Of a stretch of 64,000 nt of DNA, positions 12,136 to 21,234 are shown one piece after another; within the stretch, counting starts at the first letter, position 1; each line of letters begins with the position of its first letter. This DNA comes from an uncultured SAR116 cluster alpha proteobacterium. GTDB lineage: Bacteria; Pseudomonadota; Alphaproteobacteria; Puniceispirillales; Marisalimonadaceae. The DNA lies in NCBI GenBank assembly GCA_902619615.1, contig CACNFD010000006.1, forward strand, positions 54,380 to 118,379, read 5' to 3'. Made by a program: the position numbers and the translations under genes. Below the pieces are notes generated by a model. That model was given only the letters and a program-made list of their open reading frames with translations, ran no database searches and was not told where the DNA came from.

Positions 12136-12461
12136 TTGGTACTCATCTTACTGAAAAATACTAATATTATTACCCCAAGAATTATTAGAAACAGCCCTAA
12201 AATAGCTAACATATCTGGCATTTCTTTATATTTTAAGGCGCCTAAAATTGTAATTGCAGAAATACCTATACCTGCCCAAATTGAATATGTAATTGCGATA
12301 GGAATAGTTTTCATTGCAAGCATCATGAAATAAAAAGCCGTTCCATAACCTATTACAACATAAGTTGTAGGTAAAAATTCTGTAAGATTGTTGGTGCTTT
12401 TAAGATAAGTAGTAGCTATCACCTCACCAACAATAGCTATAAAAAGGTAAAAGTATCCCAT
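12132..12461 (-). CDS. SMR-family multidrug/cation exporter
   Basis: A 109-residue protein of the small multidrug resistance family (EmrE/QacE type): four membrane helices, the essential membrane glutamate E13 in VGEVIATTYLK, and YSIWAGIGISAITILG in helix 3. Such proteins act as dual-topology dimers exchanging protons for quaternary or aromatic cations; some relatives export guanidinium or polyamines, so the substrate is unknown. It is a single gene converging on lpdA with a 4-base overlap, and no second SMR subunit is adjacent. The family is secure. Confidence 0.88.
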   Translation of the reverse strand: MGYFYLFIAIVGEVIATTYLKSTNNLTEFLPTTYVVIGYGTAFYFMMLAMKTIPIAITYSIWAGIGISAITILGALKYKEMPDMLAILGLFLIILGVIILVFFSKMSTN

Positions 12462-12485
12462 CTTTATCCTGATTTTTACTTTTAT

Positions 12486-12514
12486 TTGTTTTATTTGACT
12501 TTTCTAATTATAAT
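12486..12514 (+). promoter_or_regulatory. Candidate housekeeping promoter
   Basis: A perfect TATAAT at 12509-12514 is preceded by TTGTTT at 12486-12491 with a 17-base spacer. It lies 29 bases before the class II aldolase-like gene, in the gap divergent from the SMR gene. The -35 match is only partial and AT-rich sequence gives many chance -10 boxes. Confidence 0.35.
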
Positions 12515-12543
12515 ACGAAAAAAAATATTTTATAGTTTTAAAA

Positions 12544-13320
12544 ATGGATGAAATTAAACACAACGAAAACTACTTAGCAAACAATAACTATGTTGAAGAA
12601 AGAAAAGACTTAGCTGCCGCATTTAGATGGGCTGAAAGAAGTAATTTGCATGAAGCTGTAGCAAATCATTTCAGTCTTGCAGTTAATTCTGCAGGTACAA
12701 AATTCTTAATGAATCCAAACATGTGGCACTTTTCAAGAATTAGGGCATCTAATTTACTTTTATTAGACGTTAATGATAAGTCAGTTCTTTCAGGAGATAA
12801 TCCACCAGATGCAACAGCATGGGGATTACATGGAGCTATTCATAAACTATGCCCACATGCAAAATGTATAATGCATGTCCACTCTATATATGCAACTACT
12901 TTAGCTTCCATTGAAGATTGTATTTTACCTCCAATTAATCAAGTTGCATCAATGTTTTTCAATAGGCAAGTTGTAGATAAAAATTATGGTGGTTTGGCTT
13001 TTGAAGAGGAAGGTGAAAGATGTGCAAATTTACTCGTCGATCCCAAAAAACATACTTTAATAATGGGTAATCATGGAATTTTATTATTTGGTCAAAATGT
13101 TGCCGAGACTTTTAATAGATTATTCTATTTTGAAAGAGCAGCTAAAATGTATATTAAAGCTCTTCAAACTGGAAAAACACTAAGCATATTAGATGACGAT
13201 ACTGCTGAGAAAACTGCTCAGGAATTAGAAAATGAAGAGCTTCCCAACCCTGCGGGAACTGCTTTTTTAAGAGAGATAAAACTTATTCTTGATCAAGAAA
13301 AGTCTGATTATTCTCAATAA
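12544..13320 (+). CDS. Class II aldolase/adducin-family protein
   Basis: A zinc-dependent aldolase fold protein of the fuculose-phosphate aldolase/adducin superfamily (258 aa). Metal ligands are visible as H111 and H113 in MHVHS and H177 in GNHGILLFG; W93-G94 with HGAIH lies just before the first pair. It lacks obvious phosphate-site features of sugar-phosphate aldolases, so an aldol or decarboxylation reaction on a non-phosphorylated substrate is possible. It appears monocistronic, with its own candidate promoter at 12486-12514. The superfamily is confident; the reaction is not known. Confidence 0.85.
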   Translation: MDEIKHNENYLANNNYVEERKDLAAAFRWAERSNLHEAVANHFSLAVNSAGTKFLMNPNMWHFSRIRASNLLLLDVNDKSVLSGDNPPDATAWGLHGAIHKLCPHAKCIMHVHSIYATTLASIEDCILPPINQVASMFFNRQVVDKNYGGLAFEEEGERCANLLVDPKKHTLIMGNHGILLFGQNVAETFNRLFYFERAAKMYIKALQTGKTLSILDDDTAEKTAQELENEELPNPAGTAFLREIKLILDQEKSDYSQ

Positions 13321-13417
13321 TAATTCAAATTCATAATAGTATTTTTAAACTTATTTACGATTATTTATATAAGTAAATTCAAAGACTTTTAATAAAGTTA
13401 AAAATATAAATTTTACT

Positions 13418-13446
13418 CTTGAAAAACTAGTTTTAATTACCAATTT
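13418..13446 (+). promoter_or_regulatory. Candidate RpoH (heat-shock sigma) promoter of htpG
   Basis: A perfect -35 CTTGAAA (13418-13424) is followed after 15 bases by CCAATTT (13440-13446), one mismatch from the RpoH -10 consensus CCCATnT. The -10 ends 34 bases before the htpG ATG. RpoH control of htpG is well known, which makes this assignment plausible. Confidence 0.6.
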
Positions 13447-13480
13447 ACAATATAAATTAACAAAAATTAAGGTAATTTCT

Positions 13481-15379
13481 ATGACTAATATGAACAATAA
13501 ATTTGAAGCTGATACTGGGAAAATTTTAGATATAGTTATCAATTCATTGTACTCAGAAAGAGAAATATTTTTGCGTGAGTTGATCTCAAATGCTTCAGAT
13601 GCTCTAGATAAAAGAAAATATCTTAGTTTAACAGATAAAAAAATTGCTAATTCATCAGAAACACCAGAAGTAATAATAGAAGTGGATAATAAAGAAAAAA
13701 CTCTAACTATTTCTGATAATGGTATAGGTATGAATGATGAAGATCTTAAATCATCTTTAGGAACAATAGCAAGGTCAGGAACAAAAGCTTTTTTAGAACA
13801 AATTTCAAAAAGCAATAAAGATAAAAAAACTGACATGTCAATGATTGGTCAATTTGGTGTAGGTTTTTATGCTTCATTTATGGTAGCTGACGACGTAGAA
13901 GTAATATCTAAGAAAGCAGGTGACAGCCAAGCGTGGAAGTGGTTTTCAGATGGAAAAACTGGTTTTAATTTAGTTAAAGCTGACAAAGATAATTTTGGAA
14001 CATCTATTTTATTAAAACTTAAAAAAGATGCAAAAGAGTTTCTGGAAGAAACTAGACTTCAATTTATTGTAAGGAAGTATTCGGATCATATTTCTTATCC
14101 TGTAAAATTAAGCCAAAAAGATAAAAAAGACTCTGAAATTAAAACATTAAATGAAGCATCTGCCCTTTGGACTCGTCCTGCTAAAGAAATTAAAGATGAA
14201 CAATATCAAGAATTTTTCTCTCATATAGGTGCGGGCTTTGGAAAGCCACTCTTAACAATGCATAATAATACAGAAGGTACAATTAGTTATACTAATCTTA
14301 TTTGCATACCATCTACTAGACCTTTTGATTTATTTAATCCTGATAGAAAATCATCTTTAAAATTATATATTAATAGAGTTTTCATAACTGATAAATGCGA
14401 TGCTTTGATACCTAGTTATCTAAGATTTATAAAAGGACTTGTTGACACACAAGACATAGATTTAAATGTTAGTAGAGAAATGCTTCAAAATAATCCTGCT
14501 GTTGCAAAAATTAGCAAATCTTTAGTTGGTAAAATTTTAAGAGAGCTTAAAAAAGTTAGTGAAAAAGATTTGGTTGGTTATAAGAATTTCTGGAAAGAAT
14601 ATGGAGCCGTTCTTAAGGAAGGTTTATATGAGGATGCAGAAAGAAAAGAAACGTTGTTAGATTTATGTAGGTTTCCAACTAATGAAAGTGAAGACCCAAT
14701 ATCTCTATCACAATATTTAGAAAAAATGCCTGATACACAAAAAGATATTTATTACATTTCAGCTGAAACAAGCGCTCAGGCATTGGCTAGTCCACATTTA
14801 GAAGGTTTTAAATCAAAAAATATACCTGTGTTAATAATGACAGATGCAATTGATCAATTTTGGTTACCAATGATTGGATCTTTTAAAGAAAAGAAATTTA
14901 CATCAATTACTCAAGGTAAGATAAATTTAGATGAATTAGACTCAAAAAACAAAGATAAAAAAAATAAGTCTAATGATGATAAAGATAAACAAGACAAAGA
15001 ATACGTAGATTTAATTGCTCAACTAAAAGTTGTTTTGGGAGATCAAGTCAAAGACATAAGGTTATCCTCTAAATTGACAGATAGTCCGGTATGTCTAGTA
15101 GCAGACGAGGGTGATATGGATATAGCCATGGAACAATTAATGGCTCAAAGAGACTCTAACTATAAAGGAGCCCCGAGAATATTAGAAATTAATGGAGATC
15201 ATTCTTTAATCAAAAATATGAAATCACTTCTAAGTAAAAAAGAAAGTAATGATTTAGTAAGTGATGCTGGAACGCTTTTATTCGAACAAGCAAGACTAAT
15301 GGAAGGTAAAATGCCAGCTGACCCTGCACAATTTAGTAAGATAATGAACCAATTTTTATTAAAGGCCATACCTAACTAA
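13481..15379 (+). CDS. htpG: Molecular chaperone HtpG (Hsp90)
   Basis: Cytosolic ATP-dependent chaperone of the Hsp90 family. The GHKL ATPase domain shows LRELISNASDALDK, SDNGIGM and GQFGVGFYA. The middle domain has SREMLQNNP. The C-terminal dimerisation region follows a short charged linker rich in Lys and Asp at about 485-505. Length 632 aa is normal for bacteria. The first ATG (13481) is used; one three codons later (13490) is also possible. The gene is alone, with an RpoH-like promoter upstream. Confidence 0.96.
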   Translation: MTNMNNKFEADTGKILDIVINSLYSEREIFLRELISNASDALDKRKYLSLTDKKIANSSETPEVIIEVDNKEKTLTISDNGIGMNDEDLKSSLGTIARSGTKAFLEQISKSNKDKKTDMSMIGQFGVGFYASFMVADDVEVISKKAGDSQAWKWFSDGKTGFNLVKADKDNFGTSILLKLKKDAKEFLEETRLQFIVRKYSDHISYPVKLSQKDKKDSEIKTLNEASALWTRPAKEIKDEQYQEFFSHIGAGFGKPLLTMHNNTEGTISYTNLICIPSTRPFDLFNPDRKSSLKLYINRVFITDKCDALIPSYLRFIKGLVDTQDIDLNVSREMLQNNPAVAKISKSLVGKILRELKKVSEKDLVGYKNFWKEYGAVLKEGLYEDAERKETLLDLCRFPTNESEDPISLSQYLEKMPDTQKDIYYISAETSAQALASPHLEGFKSKNIPVLIMTDAIDQFWLPMIGSFKEKKFTSITQGKINLDELDSKNKDKKNKSNDDKDKQDKEYVDLIAQLKVVLGDQVKDIRLSSKLTDSPVCLVADEGDMDIAMEQLMAQRDSNYKGAPRILEINGDHSLIKNMKSLLSKKESNDLVSDAGTLLFEQARLMEGKMPADPAQFSKIMNQFLLKAIPN

Positions 15380-15388
15380 TTGAATAAT

Positions 15389-16621
15389 TTAGCCTTTCCT
15401 AATTAAAAAATAAAAGCCAGTTGCAATAAGGCATGTTAAACCAAGATATACGTTTATTCGAAGCGTTTGGTCAACAGGGATTAGTGTTATTATCCATGAC
15501 AAGTTAATCAATCCAAGTGGGGCTGTTCCAATACAAGTTACCAATATACCAAAATTATTACCCCTAGATGTTGTTGAGGCCTGGTATACTAATGCTCCTT
15601 GCATTGTGCTGAACCCTGAAAGAAAGATTCCTCCAAAAGTTAAACTTATAAAAGCTAGTAATAAATTAGGTGAATAAGAAAACAAAAACATCCCAAAAAA
15701 GAAACCTCCCACACCAGTTATAAAGATTAAAGAAAGATATCTTTGAGGTGAAATATTTCCTATGAGTAAGGCACCTATAAGTGCTCCTAAACCTTCTGAG
15801 GATGCCAAAATGCCAATATTAAATTCAGATAACATTAGTTTTTCTCTTCCTAATACAGGTATTAATGATACTAACGGAAAACCAAAAACATTAAAAATTA
15901 GAGTTGTTATTAAGACAAACCTTAAGCTAATTAAATTATAAGCTTTTTTGCCAGTTTTCAAAATTTCATCTAAAAGTCCATGTGCCCAATGCTCTCTAAT
16001 GTTTGAAACTATTTTATTCGATGAATTTAAAAACTGTTTTTTATTTGTATTATCTTTAAATCTAAATATTAATCCGAGTGCAAAAATATACATCAATAAT
16101 TGAAGACAAAAAATACCTGATAACCCAACAAAACCATATAAAGATCCAGCACAAAGAGGTCCAATTAATCGCGTTGCATTGTTAGAAAGTGTTTCCATTG
16201 CTAGAGAAGAACTCAAAAGATTTTTTTTAATATTATCAGCTAACACACGTCTTCTAACAGCAAGATCTACAACCCAAGTAATTCCATTTATAAAAGCAAG
16301 AATAAAGGCAAAATAAACATTAAAATTATTTGTAAAAACTAATACTACACTTGTTGCAGTGAAAATATTAGACAGAGAATAAATAATTTTAATTAATAAT
16401 AATGGTGATATTCTTTCTGAGATAGTGCCTATTATTATTCCTAAGAGGCTCATAGGTAACATTCTTGCTGCAAAAATTATAGTAACTAAATATGGAAGTC
16501 CGAGCTCTTGCAGTGCGTACAAACTCAGAGCTAAAAACTCCATTGCTCTAGCAACGCCAGTCATCCCACCGGCACCCCAAAGAACTCTAAAGTCATGATT
16601 TTTAAAACATTCTGTAATCAT
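15389..16621 (-). CDS. MFS transporter
   Basis: A 410-residue major facilitator with about 12 hydrophobic segments; the N-terminal half carries an ARMLPMSLLGIIIGTISERISP loop of the EntS/MFS_3-like exporter type. The substrate cannot be told from sequence. It starts 8 bases after the VOC-family gene on the same strand, so the two are probably co-transcribed. That may link the carrier to a small molecule handled by the VOC protein. It ends 9 bases from the convergent htpG stop. Confidence 0.8.
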   Translation of the reverse strand: MITECFKNHDFRVLWGAGGMTGVARAMEFLALSLYALQELGLPYLVTIIFAARMLPMSLLGIIIGTISERISPLLLIKIIYSLSNIFTATSVVLVFTNNFNVYFAFILAFINGITWVVDLAVRRRVLADNIKKNLLSSSLAMETLSNNATRLIGPLCAGSLYGFVGLSGIFCLQLLMYIFALGLIFRFKDNTNKKQFLNSSNKIVSNIREHWAHGLLDEILKTGKKAYNLISLRFVLITTLIFNVFGFPLVSLIPVLGREKLMLSEFNIGILASSEGLGALIGALLIGNISPQRYLSLIFITGVGGFFFGMFLFSYSPNLLLAFISLTFGGIFLSGFSTMQGALVYQASTTSRGNNFGILVTCIGTAPLGLINLSWIITLIPVDQTLRINVYLGLTCLIATGFYFLIRKG

Positions 16622-16629
16622 CTTAGTTG

Positions 16630-17046
16630 TTAAGAAATTTTTTGATGGACCTCAATAACATTACCCTCTGGATCTTGAAAGAAAACTTGGTGCCATTCTC
16701 TAGCAAAAGTAGTTCCGTAGTCTGAAAATGGTATATTATTCTCCTTTAATTTTTTTAGAAATGACTTAATATCATTAGTTCTAAATGCTATATGCCCTTG
16801 ATCAACAGGATTAATTGTTTGATTGTTTTTAAAAGCAACATTTAAGTCTCTTTCAGCTAAATGCATCTCTATTTTACCCTCAGTAACAAAATTTATTTTT
16901 CCACTATATCCTTTATCAGCTGTTTCTTCTGTTCTTGGAAAGTTTTCAATTGGAATGCTATCCATACATAAAATATTTTTATAAAAATCATTCATTTTGT
17001 CTATATCTTTAGATACAAAGTTAATGTGGTGGAATTCTAACTTCAT
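16630..17046 (-). CDS. VOC-family (glyoxalase/dioxygenase-like) protein
   Basis: A vicinal-oxygen-chelate fold protein of 138 aa with paired beta-alpha-beta-beta-beta modules. The first begins LEFHHINFVSKDIDKMNDFY and the second includes GHIAFRTNDIKSFLKKL, ending FFQDPEGNVIEVHQ. Metal-ligand candidates are the early His, the His of GHIAF and the Glu of VIEVHQ. I prefer the ATG at 17046, which has TTGGAG upstream, over the TTG at 17058 that overlaps this ribosome site. Members include glyoxalase I, extradiol dioxygenases and fosfomycin-type resistance proteins; the activity here is unknown. Confidence 0.82.
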   Translation of the reverse strand: MKLEFHHINFVSKDIDKMNDFYKNILCMDSIPIENFPRTEETADKGYSGKINFVTEGKIEMHLAERDLNVAFKNNQTINPVDQGHIAFRTNDIKSFLKKLKENNIPFSDYGTTFAREWHQVFFQDPEGNVIEVHQKIS

Positions 17047-17102
17047 CTCAATCTCCAAAGTATTTATTGATTATCATTTTTTAGTTATTTAAATTAATAT
17101 TA

Positions 17103-17125
17103 ATTACTAGAAATAAGCTAGTAAT
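17103..17125. promoter_or_regulatory. Inverted repeat in divergent promoter region
   Basis: ATTACTAG (17103-17110) and CTAGTAAT (17118-17125) form a perfect 8-bp inverted repeat with a 7-base centre, midway between the divergent VOC and acyl-CoA dehydrogenase genes. The position suits a repressor operator. There is no T-run, so a terminator is unlikely. Confidence 0.4.
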
Positions 17126-17180
17126 ATATAAATAAATTTATATATATATAATTCAAACCCATATCGTAATGAGGACTAAA

Positions 17181-18371
17181 ATGCCAGACACCACCATTCA
17201 AGTAGAAAATTCTGTTTCAAATGATGAAATGATAACAGAGGTAAGAGACTCTGTAGCAAAACTTTGCGGAGATTTTCAAGGGGAATATTGGCGAAAACTT
17301 GATAGAGAACAAGCTTATCCAACAGAATTTGTCAAAGCACTAACTGACGCTGGTTTTTTAGGAGCCCTTATACCAGAAGAATATGGAGGTGTTGGTTTAG
17401 GAATGGTAGCTGCCTCAGTCATTTTAGAAGAAATTCATCATCAAGGATGTAATGCCGCAGCATGTCATGCGCAAATGTATACCATGGGGACCGTTCTTAG
17501 ACATGGCTCTCCTGAACAAAAACAAGAATATTTACCAAAAATAGCAGATGGATCTTTAAGATTACAAGCTTTTGGTGTAACAGAACCAACAAGTGGTACA
17601 GATACAACAAGTTTGCGTACGGTAGCTGTTCGTGATGGTGATGATTTTTTAATTAACGGTCAGAAAATTTGGACAAGCAGAGCAGAACACTCAGATTTAA
17701 TGTTGCTCTTAGCGAGGACAACTCCCTTAAACGAAGTGAAAAAGAAAACGGAAGGTCTTTCTGTTTTTCTTTTGGATATGAGAAAAGCAAAAGGTAATGG
17801 GCTTACAATTAGACCAATACGAACAATGATGAACCATTCTACAACTGAAGTCTTTTTTGATAATTTAAGAATACCAGCGTCGAACCTTATTGGCGAAGAA
17901 AATAGAGGTTTTAGATATATTTTATCTGGTATGAATGCAGAAAGAATCCTCATAGCTGCAGAGTGCATTGGGGATGCTAAATGGTTTACTAAAAAATCCA
18001 CAAATTATGCTAATGATAGAAATATTTTCGGAAGACCAATTGGTCAGAATCAAGGTATTCAATTCCCAATAGCAAGGGCATATGCGCAAATGAAAGCAGC
18101 TGAATTAATGGTATACCACGCAGCAAGACTTTATGAAGCTGGGAAGCCTATAGGAGAAGAGGCTAATACAGCCAAATTGCTTGCAGCGGATGCGTCATGG
18201 GCAGCAGCAGAAGCATGCGTTCAAACTCATGGGGGATTTGGGTTTGCAGAGGAATATGACGTAGAGAGAAAGTTTAGAGAGGCTAGGTTGTATCAAGTGG
18301 CTCCAATATCAACCAATTTAATTTTATCTTATTTAGCTGAGCATGTCTTAGGAATGCCGAGGTCTTATTAA
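17181..18371 (+). CDS. Acyl-CoA dehydrogenase family protein
   Basis: A flavoprotein of the acyl-CoA dehydrogenase fold (396 aa), expected to introduce an alpha-beta double bond into an acyl-CoA. It shows FGVTEPTSGTDTTSL at the flavin site, KIWTSRAEHSDLMLL, ANDRNIFGRPIGQNQGIQF, and the C-terminal QTHGGFGFAEEYDVER. The YEG catalytic loop of many members is replaced by LYQVAPIS, so if active the base is probably the glutamate of NAERILIAAE, as in isovaleryl- or long-chain-type enzymes. The ATG at 17181 has GAGG upstream and is preferred over 17169. It stands alone and its 3' end overlaps the convergent DUF4340 gene by 4 bases. Confidence 0.88.
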   Translation: MPDTTIQVENSVSNDEMITEVRDSVAKLCGDFQGEYWRKLDREQAYPTEFVKALTDAGFLGALIPEEYGGVGLGMVAASVILEEIHHQGCNAAACHAQMYTMGTVLRHGSPEQKQEYLPKIADGSLRLQAFGVTEPTSGTDTTSLRTVAVRDGDDFLINGQKIWTSRAEHSDLMLLLARTTPLNEVKKKTEGLSVFLLDMRKAKGNGLTIRPIRTMMNHSTTEVFFDNLRIPASNLIGEENRGFRYILSGMNAERILIAAECIGDAKWFTKKSTNYANDRNIFGRPIGQNQGIQFPIARAYAQMKAAELMVYHAARLYEAGKPIGEEANTAKLLAADASWAAAEACVQTHGGFGFAEEYDVERKFREARLYQVAPISTNLILSYLAEHVLGMPRSY

Positions 18372-19399
18372 GAATTTTTATCTTTTGCCGCGAGATCTTT
18401 AAGGTTCCATCTTAAAATATCGCTGGTAATTATGTTGGCTAAAAACTCGTAGCCTTTAGTTTTTTTAGTAATTTCTTGAGCCATTTTTTCTGATTTCTTG
18501 TCATTAGACCTTGCATTAATAATTACCCAACTTTCTCCTCCATCGTCAGGGTTAATAGAGGATATTGTTAAGATTAATCCGTTTTTAACTACATATGACA
18601 ACGTAGGTAAATTTTTTGTATATTTTTGTGTGGATTTTTTAACATCATAGAAATAAAAACTATTAATTACGTCTCTAGCATCACTTAGTTGTGTATCGTC
18701 AATTTTAAATTTTACAGATTTTGGTGTCGTCAAACTCAATTTATTCTCTTTGGATTGAATTTCAATTATCCCATTTTTATTACTTAAGTTAATATTCTGA
18801 ACATCATCCTTTTTAATAGATAAAAGCAAACTTTCAAACCAATCAGATTTTGTTGTAGGCATCCTAATTGCACCTTTAAGAAGGTATGTCTGGTCTTCAT
18901 TTGGAAGTCTTGCAAACTGACCTCCACTTATTCCACCAACACTTCTATCTACCATCCCAAAAAGTATTGAAGAATAAATAGTTCCGTCTTCTTTCTTTAA
19001 TGTGATTTTTGTTCCATAACCTTCGTCCTCATCTTTACTTTTATTTTGTTCAGGAAGAAGCAGATTTAGTTGTGAGTGCCTAGAAGGGTCATTTGTTTTC
19101 AACTCTTCAATTCTTAACAAAGATAAGCTTGTAATCAAATTTTCCCACAATCCTTTTTTTAGTGGGTAACTTGACTCAGATATATAACTATTATTTTGTT
19201 TAACTAAATTAATATTATTTTCAAAAGACCTAATTGATATAGTTGTAATTTCATTAACGTTTTTGGTGAAGTTATCTAAAAATAACTTACCTCTATTTTC
19301 AAAACCATAATTACTTTTATTAAGGTTTATTGAAATAATCGCTAAAACAACGATTGCTGCAGTTATTATAGATATGTTTAAAAATCTTTTTTTAGTCAT
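18368..19399 (-). CDS. DUF4340-type membrane-anchored protein of a Gld-like ABC system
   Basis: A 343-residue protein with one N-terminal membrane helix (about 6-27) and an otherwise soluble, probably periplasmic body rich in beta strands. Features such as LFGMVDRSVGG and QTYLLKGAIRMPTTKSDWFES resemble DUF4340 proteins, which often follow GldG-like subunits. It is the last gene of the four-gene set starting at 22951 and begins 19 bases after the GldG-like gene. Function unknown; presumably an accessory to the ABC complex. Confidence 0.75.
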   Translation of the reverse strand: MTKKRFLNISIITAAIVVLAIISINLNKSNYGFENRGKLFLDNFTKNVNEITTISIRSFENNINLVKQNNSYISESSYPLKKGLWENLITSLSLLRIEELKTNDPSRHSQLNLLLPEQNKSKDEDEGYGTKITLKKEDGTIYSSILFGMVDRSVGGISGGQFARLPNEDQTYLLKGAIRMPTTKSDWFESLLLSIKKDDVQNINLSNKNGIIEIQSKENKLSLTTPKSVKFKIDDTQLSDARDVINSFYFYDVKKSTQKYTKNLPTLSYVVKNGLILTISSINPDDGGESWVIINARSNDKKSEKMAQEITKKTKGYEFLANIITSDILRWNLKDLAAKDKNS

Positions 19400-19418
19400 T
19401 TTTTATCCAAAATTTATT

Positions 19419-21227
19419 TTAGTAGAATAATTTTTTTCTTCTTAAAGATATAATTAATGCTAGACCAGCAAAAATTATGGGAATTATTGCTACGTTTAAA
19501 GCTATTAGCCATCGTTTTAAATTTTCAACATCTCTTCTAAGATCAAATTTAACACTTCTTAACTGTGATCTTGTTGACATCATTTCAGCTTTAAAACCAT
19601 CAATTGCTTCAATAGTTTCAGGAGATAAAACATCTAAGTTGTTGTCATTATTTTGCGTTAAATCTCTAATTTTATTTTCCATTTCATTTAATTTTTTAGC
19701 TAGTCTTTGTTCTTCTAAAAGAAATTTTTCTTCAGCGATTTTTTCTAATTCAATTATTTTATCAAATGGACGCCATGATGTACTCTTACCTCTAAGATCG
19801 GATAAGGCATTACCACCAACCATTTGTTCAACTACATTAAGAACGAAGTCGCCATTGTTAGCAAAAGCGCCTCGTTGCGTTAACCAATTTCGATCCATCA
19901 ACATATCAGCGTCAGATACTAAAAGAATGTTTGATTTATTTTGGGATTTCAAAAGTTGACCATCTTTTTTACTAAAAGATGAGTTGAGACTTGTTTTTAT
20001 CCATCCTGCTAAAATTAAATTTTCGTTATCAGACTTTATGCTTGATAAAAAATCTCTTGGGTCATTTTTAGGATCACCTGCTTTTTGTGCATCACCTAAA
20101 CCAGATTTTCTACTAGTGGTAATAATTGGTTCTAAAACTGTGTCTTTGTTGGCTTTTTCTAATGAGCCAGCGGTAGTCATTACAATTGTGCTTAAATTTG
20201 ACAATGAACCTTCGTTTTTATTCAAGCCATCTCCCCTAATATTTAGCCAAGGGTAGTTGGTAACTTGTATATCACGACCATCAATACTCCTAGTGATCCT
20301 GAAACCAAATTCTGAATCTAAGACAGTCTTTTTATTATCGAATTTTATTCCCCATGTATCTAATAACTTTTTTAGATTTGATCTTGGGTTCATTGGGGGC
20401 ATGCCTGGTTGTCTACTAACCTCTGTTTCAGCATAAGGATCTAAAAATATTAGGGTAGATCCTCCCTTAAGAACCCACTGATCTATCATATATAAAGTCT
20501 CATCCGATAAAAACTTTGGATGAACAATCATAAGAACTTTTGTGTTTTCATTGAGCTTATTATCGTTTTCACTAACCATTTCAACTTTAAACATTTCATT
20601 CATTTGTTTTAAAATTTGTTGTTCTGGTTTACCAATTCTACTGTCTGCCATTAGTCCAAGGTTATCAAGAATACTTATAACTGGCTTTTGAATCTGACTT
20701 AATTCAGAGATTAAACTTGAAAGATCATATTCAAGGAAAGTTTCTCTTTCTGGAGAAAAAATAGGAATATTTTTTTGCCCTGTAGTTGAATTTGTAGCTG
20801 CTAGTCCAAAATATAATGCATCTGACATTTCTGTTGCAGAAAATGAGTTAATACCCATTCCAACAGCTCTATCTTCTTCATCTGAGAAAGGTTTTGGATC
20901 AATCACCTCTAAAGTTATTTTTCCATTAGAAATGTCACTATAAGTTTTCAGTATTGTCTCAACCCTGCTTGCATATGTGGAAAGCTGAGGTACTTCTTTA
21001 ACCAAATTTCCTGATACAAAAAGCCTTATATGTATTGGCTCATTCAAATTTTTAAGAAGATTAGTTGTGCTATTAGATAAGGAGTAAAGTTTTTTTTCTG
21101 TGAAGTCTACCCTTGATGAATTGAATACATTTTTCGTAATTATATTTACACAAAGAAATATAATTACGGAAAATAGTATTGATAATTTAACAAGATTTTT
21201 AGGTTTTATCTTATTTAAAAAGTTCAT
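19419..21227 (-). CDS. GldG-like ABC transporter auxiliary protein
   Basis: A 602-residue membrane protein with an N-terminal helix (about 13-30), a large extracytoplasmic region containing the GldG/DUF-type domain (VLMIVHPKFLSDETLYMIDQ, STLIFLDPYAETE, LLVSDADMLMDRNWL), a coiled-coil stretch (about 495-565) and a C-terminal helix (about 575-595). In Bacteroidetes GldG works with GldA/GldF in gliding. Outside that phylum the same trio is widespread without an agreed role. It starts 7 bases after the permease gene, in one operon. Confidence 0.82.
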   Translation of the reverse strand: MNFLNKIKPKNLVKLSILFSVIIFLCVNIITKNVFNSSRVDFTEKKLYSLSNSTTNLLKNLNEPIHIRLFVSGNLVKEVPQLSTYASRVETILKTYSDISNGKITLEVIDPKPFSDEEDRAVGMGINSFSATEMSDALYFGLAATNSTTGQKNIPIFSPERETFLEYDLSSLISELSQIQKPVISILDNLGLMADSRIGKPEQQILKQMNEMFKVEMVSENDNKLNENTKVLMIVHPKFLSDETLYMIDQWVLKGGSTLIFLDPYAETEVSRQPGMPPMNPRSNLKKLLDTWGIKFDNKKTVLDSEFGFRITRSIDGRDIQVTNYPWLNIRGDGLNKNEGSLSNLSTIVMTTAGSLEKANKDTVLEPIITTSRKSGLGDAQKAGDPKNDPRDFLSSIKSDNENLILAGWIKTSLNSSFSKKDGQLLKSQNKSNILLVSDADMLMDRNWLTQRGAFANNGDFVLNVVEQMVGGNALSDLRGKSTSWRPFDKIIELEKIAEEKFLLEEQRLAKKLNEMENKIRDLTQNNDNNLDVLSPETIEAIDGFKAEMMSTRSQLRSVKFDLRRDVENLKRWLIALNVAIIPIIFAGLALIISLRRKKLFY

Positions 21228-21234
21228 TGTAACC

